The notes: generated by a model from the letters alone, not told the origin. DNA of 64,000 bases from Gimesia aquarii (GCF_007748195.1 NZ_CP037920.1:620001-684000); one strand, 5' to 3'; shown: positions 9,584 to 19,216, counted from the first letter of the stretch. A program made the numbers and translations.

Positions 9584-9880
9584 GTGAAACTCGACGATAA
9601 AGTTTGTTATTGTTTTCATATCAGTAAACGAAAAATTGTGAATCACCTCCGTATTCATCGTCCCAGACGTGCCAGTCAATTGAGTGAGTGTGGAGGAGCC
9701 GGCACAGGTTGCGGATGGTGTGTGCCTTACTTAAAGCGGTATTTTTCAGAGTTTGAAAAAACGAACGCGCAAAATGCTTCTGAATTCACCGCAACGGATG
9801 ACGAAGTCATTACGGCAGAGGAATATGCTCAACAAAGGGACAAGTACATTCAGGATGGAAAAGGAATTCCACCCGCTTAA
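9584..9880 (+). CDS. BFD-like [2Fe-2S]-binding protein
   Basis: The protein has 98 residues and starts at a GTG at 9584. The only nearby ATG is out of frame. Cysteines at 8, 10, 43 and 46 (VCYCFHIS, then GTGCGWCVPYL) give the C-x-C ... C-x2-C pattern of bacterioferritin-associated ferredoxin-like domains, which bind a [2Fe-2S] cluster. BFD proteins in other bacteria help release iron from bacterioferritin, while stand-alone homologues have varied or unknown roles. It is encoded 39 bases upstream of an ABC exporter ATPase on the same strand and may be co-transcribed with it. The C-terminal 45 residues are acidic and carry no motif. Confidence 0.75.
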   Translation: MKLDDKVCYCFHISKRKIVNHLRIHRPRRASQLSECGGAGTGCGWCVPYLKRYFSEFEKTNAQNASEFTATDDEVITAEEYAQQRDKYIQDGKGIPPA

Positions 9881-9919
9881 CGTCGATGACGAATATCAAC
9901 CTGCTCCGAGACCTCAACC

Positions 9920-10672
9920 ATGCCTGCCTCCGATGCTGAAGCATTTAACTCTGACCGAACCAGCGAGAACCGTCTTCTCCTTTCTTTGACGTCCGTTTCC
10001 AAGACATACATCACAGGAGATGTTTCTGTTCCTGTCTTGCGTGACGTGGATCTCGAGATTTATCCTGGCGAATTTCTGGTGATTGTAGGCCCCTCCGGTT
10101 CCGGGAAAAGTACCTTGTTGAATATCGTAGGAGGTATAGACGTCCCTTCAAGTGGAGACGTCTATTTCTATTCACAGAATCTCTCTCAGTTTACTGAAAT
10201 GGAACTCACCCGTTATCGACGTAAGCACATCGGTTTTGTGTTTCAGTTTTATAATCTGGTTCCCACGCTGACAGCCCGTGAAAATGTCATTGTTTCAGCA
10301 GACATCAGCGATTCTCCCATGTCACCCGATAAAGCATTGAAACTTGTGGGATTAGAACATCGGTCAGATCATTTTCCTTCACAATTGTCAGGTGGAGAAC
10401 AACAGCGGGTTGCCATTGCACGTGCACTGGTAAAAAATCCAGAATTGCTGTTGTGTGATGAACCAACGGGTGCACTTGATCTCAACACAGGTCGCATGAT
10501 TCTTGAAGTATTGGGAAACCTGAATCGCGAATTGGGTATGACGGTTGTCATCATTACACATAACTCCGCCATCGGTGAAATGGCAGAAAGAATCATTCGC
10601 ATCGGTTCCGGAACCATTGCGGAAACGAAGGTCAACTCTCATCCTGTGGCCGCAAATCAGGTGACCTGGTAA
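9920..10672 (+). CDS. ABC transporter ATP-binding protein, LolD/MacB type
   Basis: The protein has 250 residues. The Walker A motif GPSGSGKST lies at about residues 57-65. A Q-loop region (HIGFVFQFYNLVPTLTA), the ABC signature LSGGEQQRVAIARAL and the Walker B motif LLLCDEPTGALD follow, with a switch histidine in VVIITHNS. This is the pattern of ATPases that pair with FtsX-type permeases in MacB, LolCDE and DevBCA systems. The stop codon overlaps the start of the permease gene (TAATG), which implies translational coupling. With the permease and the HlyD-type adaptor it forms a complete inner-membrane exporter module. The substrate cannot be read from the sequence. Confidence 0.93.
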   Translation: MPASDAEAFNSDRTSENRLLLSLTSVSKTYITGDVSVPVLRDVDLEIYPGEFLVIVGPSGSGKSTLLNIVGGIDVPSSGDVYFYSQNLSQFTEMELTRYRRKHIGFVFQFYNLVPTLTARENVIVSADISDSPMSPDKALKLVGLEHRSDHFPSQLSGGEQQRVAIARALVKNPELLLCDEPTGALDLNTGRMILEVLGNLNRELGMTVVIITHNSAIGEMAERIIRIGSGTIAETKVNSHPVAANQVTW

Positions 10673-13056
10673 TGAAAGTGTTGCACCGAAAATTACTGCG
10701 TGAGCTAATCGCCGCTAAAGGAGTTTTAGCAGCGATTATCAGCATCATTGCAGTCGGAATTGGTTGCTTCATTGCCATGTCTTCAACCTATGACAATCTG
10801 GAATATTCACGGCAGAGCTACTACCGACTCTGTCGTATGGCTGATTTTTCAGTCGAACTGAAAAAAGTACCGACAGGTGACCTTGCTACACTCACAGAAA
10901 TTCCCGGTGTTACGAATCTCCTGCCGCGAATTATCTTTGAAGTCACGGCTTCCCTGGAAGGGGTTGAAAAGCCACTCTCAGGAAAAGTCATCTCACTGCC
11001 AGAACATGAAAATGCGCCCATTAATCGCATTGTGATTCAGCAGGGAAGTTATTTTACCGATCAACGACAGGAAGAGGTGATACTCAATGATGCGTTTGCC
11101 CGTGCGCATCATTTGAAACCCGGTGATCATATTCAGTTGATTCTCAATAATCGTCTACAGGATCTTGTTGTCATCGGTACCGCGATCAGTTCTGAATTTG
11201 TGTATTTAATTGGCCCGGGAGGACTTGTTCCGGAACCGGAAAGCTATGGCGTCTTTTATTTGAAACACGATTATGCAGAAGATGTCTTCGGTTTTGAAGG
11301 AGCAGCCAATCAAGTTTTAGGTCAAGTTGCACCTGAATATCAAAGTAAGAACCGAGTTCGACAGATTCTCGATCAAATTGAGCTCAACCTGGAAGATTTC
11401 GGTGTGGTTTCCAAAACCCCGCTTGCGGAACAGTCTTCACACTGGTTTTTGAAAAGCGAAATCGATGGCCTGAAAGTCAGCGCGACGATTCTACCTACCA
11501 TTTTTTTGATTGTTGCTGCTCTGGCTCTGAATCTTCTAATGTCGCGCATGGCAGAACAACAACGAACTGTGGTCGGAACTTTGAAAGCGCTAGGCTATTC
11601 AAATCGGGAAGTCTTTATCCACTTTTTGCAGTTTGGGCTTCTGATCGGTTTGGCGGGCGGCATATTGGGAACTCTGATTGGCTATTCGCTGGCAGGTGGT
11701 TTGACGGCACAGTACCGAAATTATTTTGAGTTTCCTGCTTTAACGAACGAGCTTTATCCACGCATTGTTTTACTGGGCATGTTGATCAGTGTTTTCTTTT
11801 CGGTCTTGGGGACCTTTCGAGGTGTCCGATCAGTGATGAGATTGTCCCCCGCGGAAGCGATGCGTCCCAAACCTCCATTACGCGCGAGGCGCATTTTGCT
11901 AGAGAAGATTCAAGTATTCTGGAATGCTCTGGACTTCCGCTGGCAACTCGTTTTGCGCGATATTTTTCGGCATCGGACACGAACTCTGGGAGGACTGATA
12001 TCCGCGATGGTTGGCGCGATGCTGTTACTGGTGACCTTCTCCATGTATGATTCCGCGTTTGCATTACTTGACTTTCAATACGATAAGTTATTGTTGAGCG
12101 ACATAGACGTCACCTTCAAAGACGATCATGATTATTCAGCATTATATGAATCCCAACAGTTTCCCAGCGTGGATTATGCCGAGCCACTCTTTCATGTTGG
12201 TTGTACATTGAGAAATGGAATCTACGAAAAAAAAGTCGGAATCACGGGAATTCTCAGAAATGCACAACTGACGATTCCCCGCGATACTGCCGGTAATCGC
12301 GTTGTTGTGCCGGAGACTGGAGTTCTGGTAACGCGCAAACTGGCAGAGATTCTCCGAATCCAGGCAGGTGATTCCATCGAAATGACTCCTGTTGCAGGCG
12401 ATCGTATTGCCAGACAAATACCTGTCATGAAAATCATTGACAGCTACCTCGGGTTGACCGTGTATGCTGACTATCAATACTTGAATCGGTTGATGGGGGA
12501 AGCAAGCTCTATCACCAGCGTTCAACTAAAAACAGACCCTGGCCCTGTTGCCACGAGACGAATCTATCAAGAACTCAAGCAGGTTCCCGCCGTTCAGGGT
12601 GTGACTTCGATTCGAGATCAGAAAGAGAAATTGCAGGAAGTTTTAATCGAACAAATGGTAGTGATGATTGTGGTTGTAATTGCATTTTCTTGCTTGATTT
12701 TCTTTGGCAGCATCTTGAATGCCTCTCTGATTTCGCTCTCGGAGCGACAACAGGAAATCGCGACGCTCCGTGTGCTGGGCTATACACCGAAAGAAGTAGG
12801 GTCGATTTTTCTAAGAGAAAGTTTCTGCATTAATTTACCGGGAATTATCCTGGGATTACCCGCAGGTTACTGGGCCTCCAAAGGCATCAACATTGCCTAC
12901 GATACCGAATTATTTCGAATGCCTTTTACGATTGATACTCTGAGCTGGGTCTATACCGTAATCCTGGGCATTCTATTCACATTAATTGCACATTGGCCGG
13001 TACAAAAAACCATTCAAAAAATGGATTGGTTAGAAGCATTAAACGTAAAGGAATAA
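10672..13056 (+). CDS. ABC transporter permease with two FtsX-like domains
   Basis: The protein has 794 residues. An N-terminal membrane helix at about residues 17-37 is followed by a large periplasmic MacB-type domain. Three helices near 270-390 form the first FtsX domain (TVVGTLKALGYSNREVFIHF). A further helix near 435-460 and a second periplasmic domain follow. The last three helices near 660-780 form the second FtsX domain (IATLRVLGYTPKEVGSIFL). The doubled arrangement is that of long permeases that work as one chain or as a homodimer with the LolD-like ATPase. The start overlaps the stop of the ATPase gene, and the adaptor gene begins 2 bases after this stop. It probably drives export or extrusion of a lipid or small molecule by a mechanotransmission-type mechanism. 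The substrate is unknown. Confidence 0.92.
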   Translation: MKVLHRKLLRELIAAKGVLAAIISIIAVGIGCFIAMSSTYDNLEYSRQSYYRLCRMADFSVELKKVPTGDLATLTEIPGVTNLLPRIIFEVTASLEGVEKPLSGKVISLPEHENAPINRIVIQQGSYFTDQRQEEVILNDAFARAHHLKPGDHIQLILNNRLQDLVVIGTAISSEFVYLIGPGGLVPEPESYGVFYLKHDYAEDVFGFEGAANQVLGQVAPEYQSKNRVRQILDQIELNLEDFGVVSKTPLAEQSSHWFLKSEIDGLKVSATILPTIFLIVAALALNLLMSRMAEQQRTVVGTLKALGYSNREVFIHFLQFGLLIGLAGGILGTLIGYSLAGGLTAQYRNYFEFPALTNELYPRIVLLGMLISVFFSVLGTFRGVRSVMRLSPAEAMRPKPPLRARRILLEKIQVFWNALDFRWQLVLRDIFRHRTRTLGGLISAMVGAMLLLVTFSMYDSAFALLDFQYDKLLLSDIDVTFKDDHDYSALYESQQFPSVDYAEPLFHVGCTLRNGIYEKKVGITGILRNAQLTIPRDTAGNRVVVPETGVLVTRKLAEILRIQAGDSIEMTPVAGDRIARQIPVMKIIDSYLGLTVYADYQYLNRLMGEASSITSVQLKTDPGPVATRRIYQELKQVPAVQGVTSIRDQKEKLQEVLIEQMVVMIVVVIAFSCLIFFGSILNASLISLSERQQEIATLRVLGYTPKEVGSIFLRESFCINLPGIILGLPAGYWASKGINIAYDTELFRMPFTIDTLSWVYTVILGILFTLIAHWPVQKTIQKMDWLEALNVKE

Positions 13057-13058
13057 TT

Positions 13059-14420
13059 GTGTCCCGAAAATATATATTGATATTTGTGTTCGCTGTGGTT
13101 GGACTGGGAAGTTACTTTTTTTTGTCAGGGGCTCCCCTGCCCGTTGATGTCACCGTGGCGGAGACAGGCGAGATCAAAGCTTTCATTGAAGAACGTGCGA
13201 AAACGTCTCTTCCTCGAATCTATCGCATTGCCATGCCTTTAGATGGTCGCATTTTGCCTATTACCGTTTCTGAAGATCAAGCAGTAACGAAAGGTCAGGT
13301 CGTCGCGACAATGGATACTTCGGATCTGGATGCGGAAATTGCAAAAGCAAAATATCGTGTAGAACAGTTTGCAAAGAAAATCATTGAACAGGCAGATAAC
13401 CGCCTGGAAGATAATTCTCTGATGCAGTTTGATGAGTTTCTCAAATCGATGGATCTGACGGTCGAAGCTGCCAGCAAACAACAGGAGGCCAGTAAAGCGA
13501 AATGGCAGTTTTCCAGAGATGAATTTGATCGTAAATACGCGCTCTATCAAAAGAAGGCACTCTCTGAAAGTGAACTCAATGAGTCCGACTTGTTTCGAAA
13601 AGAGAGTGAAATCGACTATCAGAAAGACATTTTGACATGGCGGTCTTTGCAGGCCGTTCAAAGTGCCATGCAAATCGGAAAAATTTCGATCCTGAAATAC
13701 AAAGAGAAAAAAGAGCTTTCAGAAGCTGTTTTACAGGAAGAGCGAAAAGAGGCGCTCTCTCAACTGGAGCAATTACTGCGTGACCGCAAACGAGCCACAA
13801 TGCGTAGCCCCATCAATGGAACCATTCTTACGAAAAATTATTCAAACGAACGGACTCTCCCAGCCGGTGAAATTCTACTGGAAATTGGGAGACTGGAAAA
13901 CCTGGAAGTGGAGGCAGATGTGCTTTCCCAATATGTCGGCAATATTCAAGTTGGTTCGCTTGTCGATATTGAAGGGCCGGCTATTGGAACTCAGCCCGTT
14001 CAGGGAAAAGTCAAACGCATCTATCCCAAAGGTTTCACGAAAATTTCATCCTTGGGTGTTGAACAACAACGAGTCAAAGTCATCATCAGTTTCAACCAGG
14101 ATATCTGGAAACAACTCAAACAGCAAAATCGAGATTTGGGGACCGATTTTCGTGTACGCGTTAAAATCTATACCAAGATTAAGAAAGACACTATCAAAGT
14201 TTCGCGGGCAGCGCTTTTTCGCAATGGTTCGGGTGACTGGCAGGCGTTTCTAGTACGAAATAATAAGACCGTTCTGGTTGATGTCGAACCCGGAGTGATG
14301 AACGATTTTGATGCAGAAATCCGCTCGGGGGTGAAAGCCGGAGATCAACTCATTATCGCACCGAGTATGAATTTGACACCCGGCCAATACGTTAAACCCA
14401 ACATCATTAAAAATCTCTAA
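13059..14420 (+). CDS. HlyD-family periplasmic adaptor (membrane fusion protein) of the ABC exporter
   Basis: The protein has 453 residues from the GTG at 13059. The longer frame from 12993 would overlap the permease by 64 bases. The GTG has AAAGGA about 8 bases upstream and directly precedes the membrane anchor (YILIFVFAVVGLGSYFFL), so I choose it. A lipoyl-like half follows near residues 60-95 (ITVSEDQAVTKGQVVATMDT), then a long helical hairpin at about residues 100-250 and the second lipoyl half (MRSPINGTILTKNYSNERTL). A beta-barrel follows with GSLVDIEGPA and the C-terminal GVKAGDQLIIAPS. Adaptors of this type bridge the inner-membrane permease to an outer-membrane TolC. No TolC lies in this operon. 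The nearest one is at 53330. Confidence 0.9.
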   Translation: MSRKYILIFVFAVVGLGSYFFLSGAPLPVDVTVAETGEIKAFIEERAKTSLPRIYRIAMPLDGRILPITVSEDQAVTKGQVVATMDTSDLDAEIAKAKYRVEQFAKKIIEQADNRLEDNSLMQFDEFLKSMDLTVEAASKQQEASKAKWQFSRDEFDRKYALYQKKALSESELNESDLFRKESEIDYQKDILTWRSLQAVQSAMQIGKISILKYKEKKELSEAVLQEERKEALSQLEQLLRDRKRATMRSPINGTILTKNYSNERTLPAGEILLEIGRLENLEVEADVLSQYVGNIQVGSLVDIEGPAIGTQPVQGKVKRIYPKGFTKISSLGVEQQRVKVIISFNQDIWKQLKQQNRDLGTDFRVRVKIYTKIKKDTIKVSRAALFRNGSGDWQAFLVRNNKTVLVDVEPGVMNDFDAEIRSGVKAGDQLIIAPSMNLTPGQYVKPNIIKNL

Positions 14421-14441
14421 GCAAACTTTTTGAATTCAGGC

Positions 14442-15374
14442 TTACTCTTCGCCCCTCACGGTAAACAATAGGTTCTGTCCGTCAGGAGTGAAGCAGACAC
14501 CACCGTTCACTTTTCCTTTTACCACTGTATTAAATGGTTCGGGGTCTTTGTCTTCCGCTGGATTGAATTGAAAGAGTGCCGCTGGGGTTAAATTCGGGAA
14601 GAAAATGATCTTGTCCCCTTGAGGGTGCCATGCAAAGTCAGCAGATGGGGCTTTCTTGTTTTTGTAATGAACTTTGAAGCCCTCCTTCATGCCGGCTACA
14701 TTGACAGTGCCGACTTCATAAGTTTTTTCAGATGCATTACGACCTTTAAAGCAAAGCCAGTTACTGTCAGGAGACCAACTCATGTTCCAGTACAAGCTTG
14801 AGTAAGGGCTTTCTCCTGGGGGAAACACCAGACTTTTGGTCTCTTCGATTAAATCATAAATCTGGATATTTGCTTTTCCCGAATCAGAAATGCTATATGC
14901 AATTTTTCGACCATCGGGTGACCACTGCGCTCCCCAGCCTCGTTCTTGAATCACTTTAATCTGGGAACCGTCTGCGTTCATAATCGCAACGCCATACGGG
15001 GAAGGCTGTGAAAAAGCGATTCGATTTCCACCCGGAGACCAACTGGGCATCGCGCCAGGCCCGATGACTTTCATGTCACTGCCATCGGCATTCGCAACAA
15101 TGATTTGTACATTTGAGAAGCTTTCACCATTTTGAGACTTCCAGCCGTCAAAGGCCAATTTCTGACCATCGGATGAGAAAGCAGGGGAGCCAACATTATG
15201 AAAGTCACCGGGTACTAAAAAGAGCGTAGCGTCTTTTCCGTCTTGAGCGGCAATGTAAAATCGAGTCCTGTTGACTTTTGCTTCTTCGTCCGCGGCTATC
15301 AGGGAACTATTGAAGTGATGAACTACCAGGCTCGTCATACAATAGAAACAGGTAAGTACGATATGTTTCATCAT
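14442..15374 (-). CDS. TolB-like beta-propeller periplasmic protein
   Basis: The protein has 310 residues with an N-terminal signal peptide (MMKHIVLTCFYCMTSLVVHH). It contains several WD40-like/PD40 repeats recognisable by the SPDG or SxDG turns: AFSSDGQKLAFDGW, WSPGGNRIAFSQ, WSPDGRKIAYSI, WSPDSNWLCFKG, and CFTPDGQNLLFTV at the end. This is the C-terminal propeller of TolB without the N-terminal TolB domain. A protein-binding or scaffolding role outside the cytoplasm is likely, but no partner is identifiable. It converges with the exporter operon and leaves only 21 bases between the stop codons. Confidence 0.8.
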   Translation of the reverse strand: MMKHIVLTCFYCMTSLVVHHFNSSLIAADEEAKVNRTRFYIAAQDGKDATLFLVPGDFHNVGSPAFSSDGQKLAFDGWKSQNGESFSNVQIIVANADGSDMKVIGPGAMPSWSPGGNRIAFSQPSPYGVAIMNADGSQIKVIQERGWGAQWSPDGRKIAYSISDSGKANIQIYDLIEETKSLVFPPGESPYSSLYWNMSWSPDSNWLCFKGRNASEKTYEVGTVNVAGMKEGFKVHYKNKKAPSADFAWHPQGDKIIFFPNLTPAALFQFNPAEDKDPEPFNTVVKGKVNGGVCFTPDGQNLLFTVRGEE

Positions 15375-16073
15375 GAATCCTCTGGATGTAGTAAAGGAAA
15401 GATTAATTTGTAGCTGTCTGAACTATAACAGTTTGAAAATCCGGTTGAAAGAAAATATTTTCTCAAAGGCCACTGGTGTATTTCAGTAACCATGATAAAA
15501 ATCATGACTCTCTATTTTCACTATGAGTCAATCTTCAACTCAACCGATTGAGATATGACAACTTCTCAATGACCACTCTTTTTACCGCAAGTGAAGGCGA
15601 CTCGATATGAGTTGAATGTCGTTTCATACAATCCGAAACTATTCTGAAAGTGGTTGATATCCTACTTTTTGTCGCGATGAACAGACCGAACTATATGGAG
15701 CGGCGAATTTCATGATACTCATTGTTTGAAGAGTTTGAGGCGACTTTCTCTTGTAGCGGATGGTTAAAATATTGTGAATCAATGTGCGCGAAGCAATTTG
15801 AAGTAACTACTGGTTATAAAACAGGATAACAGATAATCGTAGTTTTGTTTCGCGCGCGACGCAGAACTCAGGGATTTTAAGCGACGCCTGATAGCTGTCA
15901 AGCGATCTATTTTGAACTAAAAGTTTGCAGTCCTGGCTACAAACAGTTAGAATATATAAGCAGATGTTTAAGTGAATTGGCTTCCCCATTAAATTATAAC
16001 CGAGTGATGAAATCGGTTTTGTATTGAACCCACCTGCCGATCCTTCCTGATACCACCAGCCGAGGACTTGACC
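15375..16073. other. Intergenic region, no gene seen
   Basis: About 700 bases upstream of the second DUF1501 gene. Apart from a short minus-strand frame with no motif, I find no coding signal. No tRNA-like fold or strong inverted repeat is apparent. The right end must contain the DUF1501 promoter, with GAGG about 8 bases before the start. Confidence 0.4.
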
Positions 16074-17450
16074 ATGAGTCGTTCTGTAAATTCGCTTCAG
16101 ATAACTCAATCACGGCGCTCATTCCTGCAAGCAGGATTTCTTACTTTAGGTGGCTTGGGATTGGGAGATTTGCTGCGGCTGAGAACTGCAGCAGCCTCGC
16201 CTGCAAAATCGACGCCTGATACATCGGTCATTCTGATTTGGTTGCAGGGTGGTCCCAGCCATATGGAAACCTATGATCTCAAGCCGGATGCCCCCGTCGA
16301 ATATCGTGGAGAATTCAATCCCATTCATACCGAAGTACCGGGTATGGATATTTGTGAGATGCTCCCGCTGCATGCGAAAGTGGCAGATCGCTTTACGATT
16401 ATTCGCTCAATCTCACATGGCTTTGCGAATCATGCCGGTGGGGCAGGGCGTTTCCTTTCTGGCCGTGATCCATTAAGACCGCTGGATCCTATAGCTCAGT
16501 TTCCGACAATCGGGCCGATTGTCTCCCGGATGCGCGACCATGTGAATAATGGCATTCCCAATTACATTGGTAATCAACCGCGCGTCTATGGGGGAGGCAG
16601 TGCTTATCTGGGAGAGTCAGCATTACCATTTGTAGTAGGCGCAGATCCAAACCGGAGTAATTTCCAGGTTCCCAATATCACTATGGATGAGAAGCTCAAG
16701 AATCGTCTTGATGATCGCATGCTGCTATTGACTTCCTTTGATCAGATGCGTCGTGACCTGGATCAGAGCGGTTCTTTAGAATCCATGGATCAATTTAATC
16801 GTCGTGCCTTGGAGATGCTCACCAGTGATCGAGCCCGTAACGCTTTTGACATGACGCAGGAAAGCGATGCGACCCGAGAAAAATATGGTCGTCACAAATG
16901 GGGACAACGTGCATTACTTGCTCGTAGGCTGGTTGAAGCCGGCAGTAGTTTTGTAACGATGCAAATGCAAAATCCCAGTACTCCAGGTAGTGCAGGAAAC
17001 TGGGATATCCATGCGGTCAACGGTCACTTGTATGATGATATGCGGGGACGGCTACCGATCTTTGACCGCGCGGTTTCCGCTCTGATTGAAGATATCTATG
17101 AGCGGGGTCTCGATGAAAAAGTGATGGTCATCGTTTCGGGAGAGTTTGGGCGTACGCCTCGTATCAATCCTCAAAAGGGAACACGTTCGAAAGTGATGCA
17201 ACCCGGACGCGACCATTGGCCCGGCGCGATGTCTGTTTTAGTGTCAGGTGGTGGTATGAAAATGGGGCAGGTGATCGGTTCTACGACTGCCAATGGAGCC
17301 TACGCGAAAGATAACAAGTTGGACCCCAACGATTTGCTGTCGACAGTTTATCGTTTTCTGGGTATCGACCAGAACCATGAATTTCTCGATCACAGCGGTC
17401 GACCGATGCCGATTCTTCCCAAAGGCAAACCCATTGTCGAGTTGACCTGA
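16074..17450 (+). CDS. DUF1501 family secreted protein, stand-alone
   Basis: The protein has 458 residues from the ATG at 16074, preceded by GAGG at good spacing. A TTG two codons upstream is in frame but not needed. It has a Tat-type signal (SRRSFLQAGFLTLGGLGLGD) and DUF1501 signatures: ILIWLQGGPSHMETYDLKP, GNWDIH, SGEFGRTPRIN and GRDHWPGAMS. Compared with the shorter copy at 3193 it is a separate subfamily and has no DUF1549/DUF1553 neighbour. A hairpin terminator follows. The reaction is unknown. The fold is related to alkaline phosphatase and sulfatases. Confidence 0.88.
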   Translation: MSRSVNSLQITQSRRSFLQAGFLTLGGLGLGDLLRLRTAAASPAKSTPDTSVILIWLQGGPSHMETYDLKPDAPVEYRGEFNPIHTEVPGMDICEMLPLHAKVADRFTIIRSISHGFANHAGGAGRFLSGRDPLRPLDPIAQFPTIGPIVSRMRDHVNNGIPNYIGNQPRVYGGGSAYLGESALPFVVGADPNRSNFQVPNITMDEKLKNRLDDRMLLLTSFDQMRRDLDQSGSLESMDQFNRRALEMLTSDRARNAFDMTQESDATREKYGRHKWGQRALLARRLVEAGSSFVTMQMQNPSTPGSAGNWDIHAVNGHLYDDMRGRLPIFDRAVSALIEDIYERGLDEKVMVIVSGEFGRTPRINPQKGTRSKVMQPGRDHWPGAMSVLVSGGGMKMGQVIGSTTANGAYAKDNKLDPNDLLSTVYRFLGIDQNHEFLDHSGRPMPILPKGKPIVELT

Positions 17451-17545
17451 TTGTTGTATGAATTTTGTCTTGAGTATTGTACTGGTTTCTGAGTCATGAG
17501 AAATATTCACTGCCTGACCAACTAAAGCGTTTTACTCTGCATTAA

Positions 17546-17583
17546 AAAAGAGTTGATTGAGAATGAACTCAACCAACTCTTTT
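17546..17583. terminator. Bidirectional intrinsic terminator
   Basis: AAAAGAGTTG at 17546-17555 pairs perfectly with CAACTCTTTT at 17574-17583, with an inner TTGAG/CTCAA pairing. It has an A-run on one side and a T-run on the other, and lies between convergent genes, so it can end transcripts from both strands. Confidence 0.8.
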
Positions 17584-17613
17584 AAGTATTTATTGGAAGT
17601 GAACTGTGATTTC

Positions 17614-18024
17614 TTATTTCAGGAAGAAATCATCGGGTCCTTTGTGTGTGTAGTAAGGGTATTGCACGATTCCCATAGGCTGGTTTTGTTGAGGATAAAC
17701 AGCCGCAGGGGGAATATATTTGTAAGTCTGGTAGTGTTTGGGACGTTTCTTGTGGTGATAGACATTTTTATGCCCATTGTTCCAGCCACGATATCCCGGA
17801 GGGCAGTATGCTCCGTGGTGCCTGTGGCCTATTTGCTGGATTGGTGCCTGTTGTCCAGCGTGTTGTTGATGCATCAGCTGCTGATATTTGACCATTTCAG
17901 CTTGTTGCTGCATCATGAACTCACCATCGGCCGATTGACCTCGAATAACCTGGCTATTTGTGCACCCTACACTTAAAGGTAGAATCAAACAAGCGGCCAT
18001 TGTAACTAAAAGTTGAGGTTTCAT
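17614..18024 (-). CDS. Gln/His-rich small lipoprotein, planctomycete-specific
   Basis: The protein has 136 residues with a hydrophobic signal ending in PLSVGCTNSQ, a lipobox-like cysteine. The middle is Gln- and His-rich (QQQAEMVKYQQLMHQQH, then HRHHG). The C-terminal half is Tyr/Pro/Lys-rich and ends with the block VQYPYYTHKGPDDFF, which I recall from other short planctomycete surface proteins. No catalytic motif is present. His and Tyr clusters could bind metal or polysaccharide, but this is speculation. It converges with the DUF1501 gene across the terminator at 17546. Confidence 0.65.
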   Translation of the reverse strand: MKPQLLVTMAACLILPLSVGCTNSQVIRGQSADGEFMMQQQAEMVKYQQLMHQQHAGQQAPIQQIGHRHHGAYCPPGYRGWNNGHKNVYHHKKRPKHYQTYKYIPPAAVYPQQNQPMGIVQYPYYTHKGPDDFFLK

Positions 18025-18430
18025 TGGCTTCCTTTCCCCCTGAAATTTGAGTGTGAGCAGGTCTACTTATAAACAGAGACTCTTGCTCGCAAATATTGGT
18101 ATCGTTTATGTCAAACGTTGAAAAAGCATCCATTGCCTTCTAGGAGACCGGACGATGATCAGCAAACGAGTTATTTCTTTTATCGGCATGTTTGGGATCA
18201 ACAATAGTTAAAATCCCCCAGAAAAGGAAAACCGCTGTAATATTCAAAACTGATCGACCTTGCAGAATCGTCAAAGCCGGGATAAATTATCATAGTTTCC
18301 TACTCTATGACTAAATTCGTGTAAACTGGTTAAAGTGGGTTGTTTTGTTGTTTGAGTTTTTGAGGCAAGGCATCGTCGGTGGCGAAGTGCTCATCTTGCT
18401 TTGTTATTTGCCAACAAGGGAGTGTTCGGC
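18025..18430. other. Intergenic region between divergent genes
   Basis: About 400 bases separating the small lipoprotein gene (minus) and the TIM-barrel gene (plus). No reading frame, RNA or clear operator is seen. It presumably carries both promoters. Confidence 0.4.
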
Positions 18431-19177
18431 GTGTTTGTAGCTGCATCATCACGTTGTTTTTCAGATGAATCGTTCGAAGTTAGTTGTGAACGATTGACGG
18501 ATCTGGAATATGATAAAATTGAGATCTGGATGGATGAAGAAAGTGATCATCTGAAGCCATCTGAGGTGGTCGATTCCCCGGAAGATTTTTCTTCTCGTTT
18601 TCGTGAAGCTACGCGGCTGACACCGATTGCTTTTTGTCTGGAAAATGACATTACTCCCGATAAGTTTCAATCGTTGTGTAAAACAGCGAAGCTGATGCGA
18701 ATTGCTCAGATTACGATCCCTGCTTCTCCTCTGGGAACTCCATTTAATTCCGAAATCGATCGCTTGAAAACGTTACTGGAAATTGCCAGTCGCGATGGTA
18801 TCTGTCTTTCGATCAAAACAAAAACCGGCCAACTTACCGAAGATCCACGAACAGCGACAGAACTATGTCAGTCAGTAAAAGGTTTAGGAATCACATTGGA
18901 CCCCAGTTATTATACCTGTGGTCCTTACAGCAATACTTCTTATGATTTAATTTTTCCGTATGTCTGCCATGTGCATTTAAGAGATTCCACCAGTGATCAA
19001 GTTCAAGTACCCGTGGGATTGGGTGAAATTGATTACAGTCGATTGATCAGCCAACTCGAACGAGAGGAATATAACCAGTTTCTTTCAGTGGAAGTTCTAC
19101 CATCCTTACTGAACGGTGTAGATCGCGCTTTAGAGCTTCGTAAGTTACGACTCCTATTGGAATCAGTTGTGATCTAA
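18431..19177 (+). CDS. Sugar phosphate isomerase/epimerase-like TIM-barrel protein
   Basis: The protein has 248 residues from a GTG at 18431 with AAGGGAG about 8 bases upstream. A TTG at 18401 is in frame but would add residues outside the family start, which typically reads FVAASSRCF. The xylose isomerase-like TIM barrel (AP endonuclease 2 superfamily) is supported by LEYDKIEIWMDEESDHLKPS near the N-terminus, GLGITLDPSYYTCG in the middle, and VCHVHLRDSTSDQVQVPVG plus GEIDYSRLI in the C-terminal half. The Glu, Asp and His residues there fit metal ligands. The substrate is unknown. Planctomycete genomes carry many copies next to sugar-degrading genes, and a sulfatase gene converges with it here. 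Confidence 0.8.
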   Translation: MFVAASSRCFSDESFEVSCERLTDLEYDKIEIWMDEESDHLKPSEVVDSPEDFSSRFREATRLTPIAFCLENDITPDKFQSLCKTAKLMRIAQITIPASPLGTPFNSEIDRLKTLLEIASRDGICLSIKTKTGQLTEDPRTATELCQSVKGLGITLDPSYYTCGPYSNTSYDLIFPYVCHVHLRDSTSDQVQVPVGLGEIDYSRLISQLEREEYNQFLSVEVLPSLLNGVDRALELRKLRLLLESVVI

Positions 19178-19178
19178 A

Positions 19179-19203
19179 CCGAGCTCCGTTTTTTCGGAGT
19201 CGG
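19179..19203. terminator. Hairpin between convergent genes
   Basis: CTCCG at 19184-19188 pairs with CGGAG at 19195-19199 across a six-T loop, extended by CCGA/TCGG on the outside. It lies directly after the TIM-barrel stop codon and before the sulfatase stop on the other strand. No long T-run follows, so it is a weak terminator candidate. Confidence 0.5.
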
Positions 19204-19216
19204 AACTGCGAAACGA

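Noticed and set aside
15807-16109. 100-codon minus-strand frame upstream of the second DUF1501 gene
   Set aside because: No ribosome binding site, no motif, mixed composition, and it overlaps the DUF1501 start. Read as chance.
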